Positions 1-8,301 of a DNA stretch of 64,000 nt are shown here, one piece after another. A program made the position numbers and the translations under genes. Position 1 is the stretch's first letter, and each line of letters starts with the position of its first letter. The notes beneath the pieces are model-generated. The model made no database searches. It was not told the origin of the DNA and worked only from the letters and a program-made list of their open reading frames with translations. The DNA is from Chitinophaga sp. HK235 (GTDB lineage: Bacteria; Bacteroidota; Bacteroidia; Chitinophagales; Chitinophagaceae), in the NCBI RefSeq assembly GCF_018255755.1, contig NZ_CP073766.1, positions 2,046,001 to 2,110,000 on the forward strand. Direction: 5' to 3'.

Positions 1-1934
1 AAAATCCGGCCCTGACAGACAGCAAATTCGTTACACATCCCTTCCAGCCCGGCCACAAACTTTACCGCACCGGCGACCTCGCACGCCGCATGCCAGATGG
101 CAACATACAGTTCCTCGGCAGAATAGACAACCAGGTGAAGATAAGAGGCTTCCGCGTGGAACTCGGAGAGATAGAAGCAGCACTGCTGCAGGTTCCTCAT
201 GTTAAAAAAGCCGCGCTGATAGCCGTTGACAACAACCGTCAGCAAAAACAACTGGTAGCCTTTATCGTGCAGGACCATCCCAACGAACAACAAGGTATCG
301 CCCTCGCCCGGCAACAGCTGAAACAGGAACTGCCGGGATATATGGTGCCCGCCCGTTTTATCTGTGTCAAAACATTACCGGTAAATGCGAACGGCAAAGT
401 AGACAAAACCGCACTGGCAGCCCTCTTTGAGCAGATGGGCGCCGGTTATCAGGAATCTACCGAACCATTCACTGAAACAGAACAGATTGTTGCGGAAGTA
501 TGGTCCGATATCCTGGAACGGCCTTTTATTCAACATAACGACAACTTTTTTGATATCGGCGGCGACTCTCTCCTGGTAGCAACCGTGGCTACCAAATTGA
601 GTGACCGGTTCAATATCAAAACATACCTGCGTGATCTTTATCAGTATCCCGTACTGAGAGAACTGGCCACGATGATTGATAACAGGGTTCGCACCGGCGA
701 AACCGGTATTCCGGAAGAAGATATGGAACCCTATGTGGCCCTGCAGCAGGATGCCTACCTCCTGCCAGACGTCATGTACAATAATGCATTCGATAGCAGT
801 GTGCTGCAAAATCAGTCTGCCGTGTTACTCACCGGCGCCACCGGTTTTGTAGGCATCCACCTGTTACAGGAATTGCTCGACAACACTCAGGCCGTTGTTT
901 ATTGTCTTACCAGGGCAAAAGATGAACATCATGCGCTGGATAAGATATACCAGGCATTTACCTCCTATCATATTCCGGTACAGGAAAACACCAGACACCG
1001 GATTATACCAGTGGTAGGCGATTTCAGCCAGCCTTTTCTGGGAATCTCAGCAGATCAGTATCAGGAACTGGCAAATAAGATAGAAGTGATCTATCACTCC
1101 GGCAGCTCCGTTAATTTCATTGAGCCCTATTCTTTTCAGAAAAAGCCCAATGTAGACGGCTTACGCGAGATCATACGCTTTGCCGCCACCGGCAAAACCA
1201 AATGCCTGTCGCTGCTCTCCACCATTTCGGTGTACAGCTGGGGTCATGTCTTCACGCATAAAACCATTATGAAGGAAACAGACGACATCGCCCAGAACCT
1301 GCTGTCTGTAAGTAAAGACATTGGTTATGTCAGAAGCAAATGGGTAATGGAAGCGGTGGCCGACCTGGCCGCAGCACAAGGTGTGCCTGTCATCACCTTC
1401 CGCCTCGGCTATGCTATGTGCCACAGCCAGTCAGGCGCCAGCGCCCCTTACCAGTGGTGGGCCAGCCTGGTTAAAAACTGTGTGCAGTATGCTTCTTACC
1501 CTGCCCTGCGGGAACTGCGGGAAGGACTCATCACCGTGGACTATATGGTGAAAGCACTGGTGCATATCACTAAAAACAAAGCAGCCATCGGCAAAAAATT
1601 CAACCTGATCGCTTCTCCGGAAAAAAATCTTACCCTGGAGCAGTTCTTCGAAAGGCTGAAACAATTCTATGGCTTCAATCTGCAACCGCTGCCCTACAAA
1701 GAATGGCGCAAACAGTGGGAAGATGACAGCACCAACCGGCTCTACCCACTCACCAGTCTTTTCAGGGACAACATGCACGAAGGCCTCTCTACTGTAGAGC
1801 TTTATCAGGACACTTACGTGTGGCACCGCGATCATGTAGACCAATTCCTGCAAGGCTCCGGCATTGAGGAACCTACATTCGACAAACCCATGCTGGACAA
1901 CTATCTCCGGTACCTGGGCATACCCACGGCGTAA
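1..1934 (+). CDS. Non-ribosomal peptide synthetase, C-terminal part (A-PCP-reductase), 5' truncated by window
   Basis: The reading frame is open from the first bases, so this is the 3' end of a larger gene. It encodes the end of an adenylation domain (A7 core YRTGDLARR near base 78, A8 core GRIDNQVKIRGFRVELGEIE, A10 core NGKVDK). A peptidyl carrier protein follows with FFDIGGDSL, whose serine (codon near base 567) takes the phosphopantetheine arm. The last ~370 residues are a thioester reductase domain: the Rossmann motif GATGFVG begins near base 834 and the YxxxK pair (YVRSK) lies near base 1326. In this family the domain releases the peptide from the carrier by NAD(P)H-dependent reduction as an aldehyde or alcohol instead of by hydrolysis. 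No other biosynthetic gene follows in the window. The product cannot be inferred because the substrate-specifying residues lie upstream. Confidence 0.95.
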   Translation, partial: NPALTDSKFVTHPFQPGHKLYRTGDLARRMPDGNIQFLGRIDNQVKIRGFRVELGEIEAALLQVPHVKKAALIAVDNNRQQKQLVAFIVQDHPNEQQGIALARQQLKQELPGYMVPARFICVKTLPVNANGKVDKTALAALFEQMGAGYQESTEPFTETEQIVAEVWSDILERPFIQHNDNFFDIGGDSLLVATVATKLSDRFNIKTYLRDLYQYPVLRELATMIDNRVRTGETGIPEEDMEPYVALQQDAYLLPDVMYNNAFDSSVLQNQSAVLLTGATGFVGIHLLQELLDNTQAVVYCLTRAKDEHHALDKIYQAFTSYHIPVQENTRHRIIPVVGDFSQPFLGISADQYQELANKIEVIYHSGSSVNFIEPYSFQKKPNVDGLREIIRFAATGKTKCLSLLSTISVYSWGHVFTHKTIMKETDDIAQNLLSVSKDIGYVRSKWVMEAVADLAAAQGVPVITFRLGYAMCHSQSGASAPYQWWASLVKNCVQYASYPALRELREGLITVDYMVKALVHITKNKAAIGKKFNLIASPEKNLTLEQFFERLKQFYGFNLQPLPYKEWRKQWEDDSTNRLYPLTSLFRDNMHEGLSTVELYQDTYVWHRDHVDQFLQGSGIEEPTFDKPMLDNYLRYLGIPTA

Positions 1935-1947
1935 GCCACTCAAATCA

Positions 1948-1979
1948 AAGCCGCATGGGTAATTGTTCCCATGCGGCTT
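1948..1979 (+). terminator. Hairpin terminator after the NRPS gene
   Basis: A perfect 12-bp inverted repeat with an 8-nt loop lies 13 bp after the NRPS stop codon. The following sequence is only mildly T-rich, so termination is inferred from the stem and position. Confidence 0.7.
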
Positions 1980-2004
1980 CCCTTCTGCGTTTTCACCGTT
2001 TTCT

Positions 2005-2033
2005 CATTTTGACAGGGTTTTATCATTTTGACA
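2005..2033 (+). promoter_or_regulatory. Tandem CATTTTGACA sites, candidate enhancer for an NtrC-type activator
   Basis: Two identical copies of CATTTTGACA start 19 bp apart, about two helical turns. They lie about 100 bp upstream of a GG-N10-GA promoter-like element and 155 bp upstream of the porin start. A very similar pair precedes the histidine kinase gene at 6310-6340. The neighbouring sigma-54 activator is the obvious candidate to bind both; that is an inference. Confidence 0.5.
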
Positions 2034-2135
2034 TGGTAGCACTATTCTTTTTCTGTCATCTCCCGCAAAACAATATCTCTCCAAAGCATTTACCATCAAG
2101 GATTTCACGCGCCTCACCCAAAAATTTTCTATCCG

Positions 2136-2151
2136 GGGCACATCTTTGGAT
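2136..2151 (+). promoter_or_regulatory. Candidate sigma-54 (-24/-12) promoter of the porin gene
   Basis: The element GGGCAC followed by TTTGGAT gives GG-N10-GA, against GG-N10-GC in the sigma-54 consensus. It starts 102 bp after the second enhancer-like site; the kinase promoter candidate has the same layout with 103 bp. The match alone is weak and the shared geometry is the main support. Confidence 0.35.
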
Positions 2152-2189
2152 ATCCAGGGACTGTTCAATTCACCAATTTCTATTTCAAG

Positions 2190-3536
2190 ATGAAAAATGT
2201 TATTTCCTGGTTTGTTCTGACGTTGATGTTATCAAAAGGATTTGCCCAACAAGACACCATTCGTAAAACGCCTGCTTTAACTGTAGACAGTTCCAACGGA
2301 AGAAGTTTACCCTCTCCGCTTTCAGCCCCTCCCTTTCCCAGCGGGGAATGGGTAGGTGGCCCTTTGATAGGCATTCCGGCGGACGCACCGGATTATCCGC
2401 TGACCCGTGCGCTGGGATTGTCCGGCAGCAAAAGCCGTATTAAAATTTACGGTTGGGTAGATGTAGGCGGCAACTTCAGCACCAGCCGCAGTTCCAATGC
2501 ACCCACCTCCTATAACCTGGTACCCAACAACGTAGTGCTGGACCAGCTGATTCTCCGGGTAGAACGGCAGCCCAATACCGTACAGCGTGAACATGCCGAC
2601 TGGGGCTTTGTGGTAGACAATATTTACGGAACAGATTACCGGTATACCCTGGCAAAAGGTATTTTCAGCGATCAGCTGCTGCAAAAAAACAACCTGTATG
2701 GTTATGATCCCACCCAGGTGTATGCCATGCTTTATCTGCCCCGCATAGCAGAAGGGCTCCTGATCAAGGTAGGCCGGTTTATCTCACCCGCTGATATTGA
2801 AGCACAGTGGGCACCGGACAACTATCTGTATTCCCATTCCCTGATGTTTACCGTAGACCCCTATACGTTTACCGGTGTACATGCCGCCCTGCGACTCAAT
2901 GCGCACTGGCAGCTCTTTGCGGGCGTACATGCCGGCAACGATATGGCACCCTGGAGCAATTCTGCCAGCCCTAACGGACTACTGATGGCCAGATGGGTTT
3001 CCAGTGATAACAACAATGCACTTTATGGCGGTATCAATTCCATGGGAAAAGGTTACTACAAAAATGCGCATGACAACCTGCAGATGGTGGTAGCTACCTG
3101 GGGACACCGCTTCAGCAGCAGGGTGCATATGCATACAGAAGCCTATTATATCTGGCAACACGAGGCTGCCGTAGGAGGCACTGCGATAGAAGGGCCCGGA
3201 GAAAAATGGTACATGGGCACCGGACTCGGCGCCACTATCCCAGGCATCGCTTCAGCAGTAGGGCTGGTCAACTATTTCCAGATACAGCTGTCTCACAAAA
3301 GGGATTACCTCTCCATCCGCAATGATATGCTGAACGACCCGCAGGGTAACCGTACCGGCTATACGACGACATATACCAGCCATACCATCGGATGGGTACA
3401 TCATTTCAATGACCTGGTGAGGATACGGCCGGAAGTCCGTTACGAACGTGCCTGGAACAACGATGCCACCCCGTATGACAACGGGCTGCGCAGAGATCAG
3501 TTTACAACGGCCATGGATCTGATTGTACGGTTCTGA
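2190..3536 (+). CDS. Outer-membrane beta-barrel porin, OmpL-like (putative beta-barrel porin-2 type)
   Basis: The 448-residue protein begins with a cleavable signal peptide (hydrophobic core near residues 4-17, cut after GFAQ). After a Pro/Ser-rich linker it continues as alternating aromatic strands typical of a porin and ends with a strand closing in Phe (DLIVRF), as outer-membrane barrels do. The stretch with LLIKVGRFISPADIEAQWAP, followed by a segment on loop and strand turns, resembles the OmpL/BBP2 group found in Bacteroidota, which forms channels for small solutes; the solute here is unknown. It is convergent with the sigma-54 response regulator gene and probably controlled by it, given the shared upstream sites. 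Start chosen at the ATG giving the signal peptide. Family assignment is by eye. Confidence 0.75.
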   Translation: MKNVISWFVLTLMLSKGFAQQDTIRKTPALTVDSSNGRSLPSPLSAPPFPSGEWVGGPLIGIPADAPDYPLTRALGLSGSKSRIKIYGWVDVGGNFSTSRSSNAPTSYNLVPNNVVLDQLILRVERQPNTVQREHADWGFVVDNIYGTDYRYTLAKGIFSDQLLQKNNLYGYDPTQVYAMLYLPRIAEGLLIKVGRFISPADIEAQWAPDNYLYSHSLMFTVDPYTFTGVHAALRLNAHWQLFAGVHAGNDMAPWSNSASPNGLLMARWVSSDNNNALYGGINSMGKGYYKNAHDNLQMVVATWGHRFSSRVHMHTEAYYIWQHEAAVGGTAIEGPGEKWYMGTGLGATIPGIASAVGLVNYFQIQLSHKRDYLSIRNDMLNDPQGNRTGYTTTYTSHTIGWVHHFNDLVRIRPEVRYERAWNNDATPYDNGLRRDQFTTAMDLIVRF

Positions 3537-3548
3537 TAAAGTGTAAGG

Positions 3549-3589
3549 AGGGCGGTCTCTCACAGCTAACAATAGAGGCTGCCCTTTTT
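3549..3589 (+). terminator. Rho-independent terminator after the porin gene
   Basis: A 12-bp stem with two G-U pairs (arms 3549-3560 and 3574-3585) is followed by a run of T. It lies between the convergent porin and response regulator genes and is oriented for the porin. Confidence 0.75.
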
Positions 3590-3606
3590 ATGAGCAACCC
3601 CTGGTT

Positions 3607-4956
3607 TTAAAAAGACAGGCTATATTCTTCCATTTTCCGGTAGAGGGTAGACAAGCCAATATTCAACAGCCTGGCTGCTTTGGACTTGTTGCCCGCCGCA
3701 TACCGGACCACCCACTGGATATGTTGTTTTTCTATAGTAGCAAGATCAAAAGCGCCGGGTTGATGTACCGGGCTTCTATGCAGCCGGATGTCAAGCGGCA
3801 GCGTGTCCGGCGTCAGTTCTGTGCCGGGAGCCACAATCACTGCGCGTTCTATCACGTTCTTCAACTCACGGATATTGCCGCGCCAGTCGTGCATAGTTAG
3901 CTGGGTAATAAATTCGCTGCTCATACTGTTCACCTGTCTTCCGCTTTTTCCGGCAAACAAATGCATAAAATAAGCAGCAAACAGGGGTATGTCTTCTTTC
4001 CGCTCCCGTAAGGCCGGCAGGGTAATGGCAAATACATTCAGCCGGTAATAAAGATCTTCCCGGAAACGGCCGGCTGCTATTTCCTTTACCAGGTCCCTGT
4101 TAGTGGCTGCTATAATACGGATATCCACTTTTGTTTCACGGGTATCTCCTACTTTGATAAACGAAGATGTTTCCAACACCCGCAGCAGCTTAGCCTGCAG
4201 GTCCAGCGGCATCTCCCCTATCTCGTCGAGGAACAGCGTGCCCTGATGGGCTTCTTCCATCAGACCTTTTTTATTTTTGGAAGCGCCGGTAAAAGCGCCT
4301 GCCTTATAACCAAACAATTCACTTTCCAGGATATCCTTCCCGATGGCGCTGCAGTTGATGGCAATAAATTCTTTTTCCGACCGGGTGCTGGCATGATGGA
4401 TGGCCTGTGCAAACATTTCCTTTCCGGTGCCCGTTTCACCGAGTAACAACACCGGAACCTCATTGGGGGCAGCCTGCGCGGCCAGTTGTTTGGCCTCGCG
4501 GATACCGGCAGCAGTACCCAGGATATCATTAAAAGCAGCATAACGGTTGCCCACACGGGCTTCCAGCTGCAGCACCCTTCGCTGCAATGCTACCCTTTCC
4601 AGAGCACGGTACAGCAGGGGAATAATCCTCGCATTGTCGTTGCCTTTGGTGATATAATCAAAAGCTCCCTGTTTGATGGCCCGCACACTATCCGGAATAT
4701 TACCATAGGCTGTCAGCAGAATGGTAGCGGCCAGCAGGCCCCGTTCCTGTACATGGGATACCAGGTCTATACCGTTGCCATCCGGCAGCATTACATCGCT
4801 GAGGATAACATCCACCGGCGTTGTTTCGAGGATACGCCGGGCCATTTTCATACTGCTGCATTCGTGTACGACAAAGCCTTCCAGTACGATAATACGTTTT
4901 AACAGATGACGAAGTTTCTCTTCATCTTCCACCAGTAAGATTGTTCCCGTTGTCAT
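3607..4956 (-). CDS. NtrC-family sigma-54-dependent response regulator
   Basis: This 449-residue protein has the full three-domain layout. The receiver domain (residues 5-120) carries acidic pocket E10/D11, phospho-acceptor D54 and K104. The AAA+ sigma-54 interaction domain has Walker A GETGTGKE with K179, the sigma-54 contact loop GAFTGA at 220-225 and Walker B LFLDEIGE with D244/E245. A Fis-type helix-turn-helix lies at about 418-445. When phosphorylated, such proteins bind enhancer-like sites and drive open-complex formation by RpoN polymerase. It starts 23 bp after the upstream kinase gene stops, so the two are one operon. The tandem sites upstream of that operon and of the convergent porin suggest autoregulation plus control of the porin. 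Confidence 0.95.
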   Translation of the reverse strand: MTTGTILLVEDEEKLRHLLKRIIVLEGFVVHECSSMKMARRILETTPVDVILSDVMLPDGNGIDLVSHVQERGLLAATILLTAYGNIPDSVRAIKQGAFDYITKGNDNARIIPLLYRALERVALQRRVLQLEARVGNRYAAFNDILGTAAGIREAKQLAAQAAPNEVPVLLLGETGTGKEMFAQAIHHASTRSEKEFIAINCSAIGKDILESELFGYKAGAFTGASKNKKGLMEEAHQGTLFLDEIGEMPLDLQAKLLRVLETSSFIKVGDTRETKVDIRIIAATNRDLVKEIAAGRFREDLYYRLNVFAITLPALRERKEDIPLFAAYFMHLFAGKSGRQVNSMSSEFITQLTMHDWRGNIRELKNVIERAVIVAPGTELTPDTLPLDIRLHRSPVHQPGAFDLATIEKQHIQWVVRYAAGNKSKAARLLNIGLSTLYRKMEEYSLSF

Positions 4957-4979
4957 GTTTTGGGTGATTTGACAATGCG

Positions 4980-6170
4980 TCAGATAGCTTGTAAATGTTC
5001 ATCTGTAATGTCCAATATGCTTGTGCTGATCTTCAGTATCCTTTCCACGTCTTCACTGATGCTGTTCACCAGTTCCTGCTGTGCCGGCAGCAATGGGCCT
5101 GTCCGGCTGTCAGCCAGCAGATTCAGACTCATCTGCATGGAAGCGATGGGTGTTTTCAGCTCATGTGAAGCCGTTGCTATAAATTTTGTTTTGGCTGCAG
5201 CCAGTTCCTGTATGGCACTCATATCGCGCAGCACAATCACTTCACCGATCACATCACTATTATTGCCTACACTGATCACCTCCTTGATGAAGGTCGCCGT
5301 TTGTCCGCCACTGCTGATTTTCAGCTCCTGATTGGCAGGATGTCTGATAATCATATCCAGCACCGGATGATCCGATGTTTTAACGGGGCCGCATATACGT
5401 TTGGCCACGGTGTTCATAAACAGGACGTTTTTTTTGTCATCGAATACGATGATCGCATCTTTCATCAGGTTGATGATTGCTTCTATCCTTGTTTTTTCGG
5501 AACGGATCTTTTCCAGGTTGCTGGTTTCATAGGTGCGCAGTTTCTCTGCCATGGTATTGATACCCGCTGCCAGTTCCCCAAATTCATCTCCCGGCTGCAG
5601 ATCTATGCGGGCATTGTAATTTCTGGCTGTGATCTCCCCGATACCGGCTTCCAGCAGATTAATGGGACGGGTGATGATCTGCGGAAAGCTAAAAATAAAG
5701 ATGAGAAAAAGGCTGAGCAGAATGAGGGTAATGACAGATAAAGTCAGAATCGTTCTGGAAGCCGCAGCGGAGGCGGCACTGTTCTTATGTACAATGGCTT
5801 CCTGGTTGATCACCGCTATCTGCAAGACCGTTTGCCGTACTGCTTTGATCAGGGCTTCATTCCGGGGATCTGCCTGCAGCTGTTTCATCTGTGCCGTCAC
5901 CTTAGCGGTGAGTGCTTCTTCCCCGTGTTCCGTAACGTTGTGCTGTTGCAGGTCCAGGTTCTGCTGCAACAGGTCAAACTGTACGGGCTCTTTTTCAAGT
6001 GCCTGCAGCATATTGTTACAATAAACGATGGAATGCAGATTCTGTTGCAGAATCAACCGGGCATCACGGTCCAGCTGGTATATCCGATAGATACCCTGCA
6101 TACTGATCGCCAGCGTCACGGCAAACAGGAATATGAGACCCAGGGTCAGCTTTGTTCTTAACCGTAGCAT
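4980..6170 (-). CDS. Sensor histidine kinase-like protein lacking the HATPase domain
   Basis: Visible parts of this 396-residue membrane protein are: TM1 (about 9-27), a ~120-residue periplasmic helical sensor region, TM2 (about 143-168), a HAMP linker (NLLEAGIGEI onward), a PAS-like domain (about 230-320) and a HisKA dimerisation domain with SHELKTP, phospho-histidine near residue 336. The protein then stops about 60 residues after that histidine, where KinB-like kinases continue into a ~110-residue ATP-binding domain. Only 23 bp separate its stop from the response regulator start, so the missing domain is not encoded out of frame nearby. It could accept phosphate from another kinase, act as a phosphatase or dimerisation partner, or be a damaged kinase. 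The sensed signal is unknown. Confidence 0.85.
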   Translation of the reverse strand: MLRLRTKLTLGLIFLFAVTLAISMQGIYRIYQLDRDARLILQQNLHSIVYCNNMLQALEKEPVQFDLLQQNLDLQQHNVTEHGEEALTAKVTAQMKQLQADPRNEALIKAVRQTVLQIAVINQEAIVHKNSAASAAASRTILTLSVITLILLSLFLIFIFSFPQIITRPINLLEAGIGEITARNYNARIDLQPGDEFGELAAGINTMAEKLRTYETSNLEKIRSEKTRIEAIINLMKDAIIVFDDKKNVLFMNTVAKRICGPVKTSDHPVLDMIIRHPANQELKISSGGQTATFIKEVISVGNNSDVIGEVIVLRDMSAIQELAAAKTKFIATASHELKTPIASMQMSLNLLADSRTGPLLPAQQELVNSISEDVERILKISTSILDITDEHLQAI

Positions 6171-6190
6171 GATAGTAAAAGTTATAAGTT

Positions 6191-6206
6191 TTCAACCAAC
6201 ATGCCA
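6191..6206 (-). promoter_or_regulatory. Candidate sigma-54 promoter of the kinase-regulator operon
   Basis: Read on the minus strand the sequence is TGGCAT-N5-TTGAA, close to the TGGCAC-N5-TTGCA consensus. It lies 20 bp before the kinase ATG and 103 bp after the tandem enhancer-like sites. Confidence 0.5.
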
Positions 6207-6309
6207 CCAAACAGATGCCATTCATCATAAATAGCAACCTCCGGAAACAAAAAAACTGATTTACAGCACATTAAAGACAAGCACCTCCGCTCTTCCCATT
6301 TGCCGGGTA

Positions 6310-6340
6310 TACCAAAATGGTAGGGTTTTTATCAAAATGG
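6310..6340 (-). promoter_or_regulatory. Tandem CATTTTGRTA sites upstream of the kinase operon
   Basis: On the minus strand CATTTTGATA and CATTTTGGTA start 20 bp apart. They match the pair upstream of the porin at eight or nine of ten positions each. They probably form the binding site of the adjacent NtrC-type activator. They could also affect the divergent Sm-like/HEAT operon. Confidence 0.5.
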
Positions 6341-6365
6341 TAAGGTATTTACCCGTTTTAATTAA

Positions 6366-6377
6366 CGGTTGCAACCG
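6366..6377. promoter_or_regulatory. Perfect 12-bp palindrome, possible operator
   Basis: CGGTTGCAACCG lies between the enhancer-like sites and the start of the Sm-like gene, 12 bp upstream of a TATATTTA sequence that resembles a Bacteroidota -7 box. Its symmetry fits a dimeric repressor site; no binder is known. Confidence 0.3.
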
Positions 6378-6433
6378 CTGAAAATACTTATATTTACCCC
6401 ATCCGGAAAACAACATCAAAAAATGTTAACCAT

Positions 6434-6631
6434 ATGTCCAATTTGAATGTATTCATTGTCATGCTCGAGAGTAGCAAAACAGAGCAGTTGCCCGTTCATA
6501 TCTTCCTGACCCATCACACACTCAGCGGTATTGTAACCCATATTGATGCTGATTATGTAGAGATCAGGACCGAAGAAGGTAAACGCGGACTGATATCCCT
6601 GGAAAAAATTGAAGCCATCACCGGCCATTGA
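6434..6631 (+). CDS. Small Sm/Hfq-like beta-barrel protein
   Basis: The 65-residue protein has the pattern of an Sm1-Sm2 fold: LPVHIFLTHHTLSGIVTHID aligns by eye with the strand-turn-strand start of Hfq/LSm proteins, and GKRGLISLEKIEAI with the closing strands. The Hfq YKH signature is absent. Hfq and LSm proteins form rings that bind RNA; RNA binding here is only an inference from the fold pattern, and other small SH3-like barrels are possible. It is the first gene of the HEAT-repeat operon, with the next ATG 20 bp after its stop. Confidence 0.7.
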   Translation: MSNLNVFIVMLESSKTEQLPVHIFLTHHTLSGIVTHIDADYVEIRTEEGKRGLISLEKIEAITGH

Positions 6632-6651
6632 TTCATAGAAAAAACGATAGC

Positions 6652-8286
6652 ATGGACCAGAACTCCCAACGCCCTGAGCAGGCTTTGCCCGGGCTTATCC
6701 GTAAAGTATTGGGCAGCCCGCATTCCGAACAGGTTATTAAAGCACAGATCATCCAGATGGCTTCCCGCAACCTGCATGTGCCCGAAGTGACCACCGCCCT
6801 GCTGGAAGTATTGCCCCTTACCAAAGACAAGGAAACCAGAACACAGCTGCTGCAGTTTCTCGCCGCTTTGAACACCTCGCGTTTTACCGATACCGGCGCT
6901 CTTTTTCAGGCGTTGCTCGATGTATACCGCCAGGAGAAAGACCGCGATACCCGCACAGCCCTGTTATACCGCCTTCAGGAAAGCATCCACCAGGACCCGC
7001 GCCTGGCAGCCTTCTTTGTGGCGTTATCCGGACAGGACTCCCTGAGTGAAGCAGAACGTATAGCCGTTCAGGATACCCTGTCTTCTCTACCCTCCATCTC
7101 AGAAGATACAGCCCTTGCCGCCCTGCAGCAAAACGTGAACGCCCCTACGGTGATGCAGCTGCAGGCCCTCGATATAGCAGAAAAATGCCCCTCCTGGAGT
7201 CAGCTGCTGGTGGCCGGTTTGCAGCCTTACCTCGATGTAAAAAATGACCGCGAAGTACGCTTCCGCATCCTGCGCAGGCTGGCAGGAGCCCGCCTCCTGG
7301 AACCGGCATATGCAGACGTCATCATACCCGTGCTGCGCACCGATCCGGAAACATATGCCCGGGAAGAAGCCCTCAACGCCCTCTCCCGGATAAAACCCTG
7401 GAAGGAGGAAGTCATCCTGCAGCTCTTCTGGTCGGCGACAAATGACAGCGATGAAAGTATCCGCAGCCAGGCGCTGCGTATGCAATCCGAACTACCCGAA
7501 CGCACCAACGAACAACTGATCGCTATGGCCGCCCTGCTGGCCTCCGACCGTTCGGAAGGCGTACGCACCACCTTATTGCAACAGCTCAAACCGGTGATGC
7601 GCATCCCGGAAATCAGGACACGGGTAGCAACAGCCTTCTCCGGCCATCCCGGTGTATTTGCCAGCCACGAATTTGATCTGCTCACAGATATGCTGGCTCC
7701 CTATGCCGGCCGCGATGAACAGATCAGTCAGTTGCTCCTTCAGAGTATACAGGGACTTCCCAACACCAGCCAGCGCCAGAGAGTATTACAGCTGCTGATC
7801 GGTAAGATCAGCATGGAAAAAGTACTGGAGCCGGTTATACAGCTGTTCCGCCAGGAACACAACGAAACACTGCGGGAAGTGCTGTTCAATCAGATCAAAG
7901 CCTTGTCTGTGGCCCGTCATCCGCAGTTGGTGGATGTTTTCTGTGCCGAGCTGACAGAACCCGGTTCTCCTTTCCGCATCACCTGCGCCGGCATTCTGGC
8001 CAATGCTGCGGAGATATATACCCAGATACCACCTGCACTGGAAGATGTACTGCTGTACGACAACGACCGCGAACTGGTACGCCTCTGCCTCGACGGCTAT
8101 CTGCGCCCGGGTGTAGACAAAAAGTTTGATATCCTGATCAACGTTGTCAAAAATGAACTGGCAGATACCCTCTCCAGACAGAAAGCACTGGACGCTACAA
8201 TGAAACTTCCTTTAGACGAATCACAACAGGATATGCTGGCAGACGCCCTCTCGGGCCTGAAACCAGGTACATTAAAAACCTCCTGA
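6652..8286 (+). CDS. HEAT-repeat protein 1 of 3
   Basis: This 544-residue protein consists throughout of paired amphipathic helices about 35-40 residues long, with the D/P-x-x-x-R and LL-x-x-L patterns of HEAT repeats (for example DREVRFRILRRLAGARLL and SDESIRSQALRMQSEL). There is no signal peptide, membrane segment or catalytic motif, so it is probably a cytoplasmic scaffold or adaptor. A TTG 24 bp upstream is in frame but overlaps the preceding gene; the ATG used here sits 20 bp after the Sm-like gene stop. It is followed at 15 bp by a second HEAT protein. Function unknown. Confidence 0.85.
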   Translation: MDQNSQRPEQALPGLIRKVLGSPHSEQVIKAQIIQMASRNLHVPEVTTALLEVLPLTKDKETRTQLLQFLAALNTSRFTDTGALFQALLDVYRQEKDRDTRTALLYRLQESIHQDPRLAAFFVALSGQDSLSEAERIAVQDTLSSLPSISEDTALAALQQNVNAPTVMQLQALDIAEKCPSWSQLLVAGLQPYLDVKNDREVRFRILRRLAGARLLEPAYADVIIPVLRTDPETYAREEALNALSRIKPWKEEVILQLFWSATNDSDESIRSQALRMQSELPERTNEQLIAMAALLASDRSEGVRTTLLQQLKPVMRIPEIRTRVATAFSGHPGVFASHEFDLLTDMLAPYAGRDEQISQLLLQSIQGLPNTSQRQRVLQLLIGKISMEKVLEPVIQLFRQEHNETLREVLFNQIKALSVARHPQLVDVFCAELTEPGSPFRITCAGILANAAEIYTQIPPALEDVLLYDNDRELVRLCLDGYLRPGVDKKFDILINVVKNELADTLSRQKALDATMKLPLDESQQDMLADALSGLKPGTLKTS

Positions 8287-8301
8287 TAAACTACTGAAAA
8301 C

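Noticed and set aside
2180..2684. Short minus-strand frames over the porin 5' region
   Set aside because: They overlap the signal peptide and barrel coding sequence and show no protein-family pattern.
4956..4980. A frameshift hiding the missing ATPase domain of the histidine kinase
   Set aside because: Only 23 bp lie between the kinase stop and the response regulator start, so there is no room for a ~110-residue domain in any frame.
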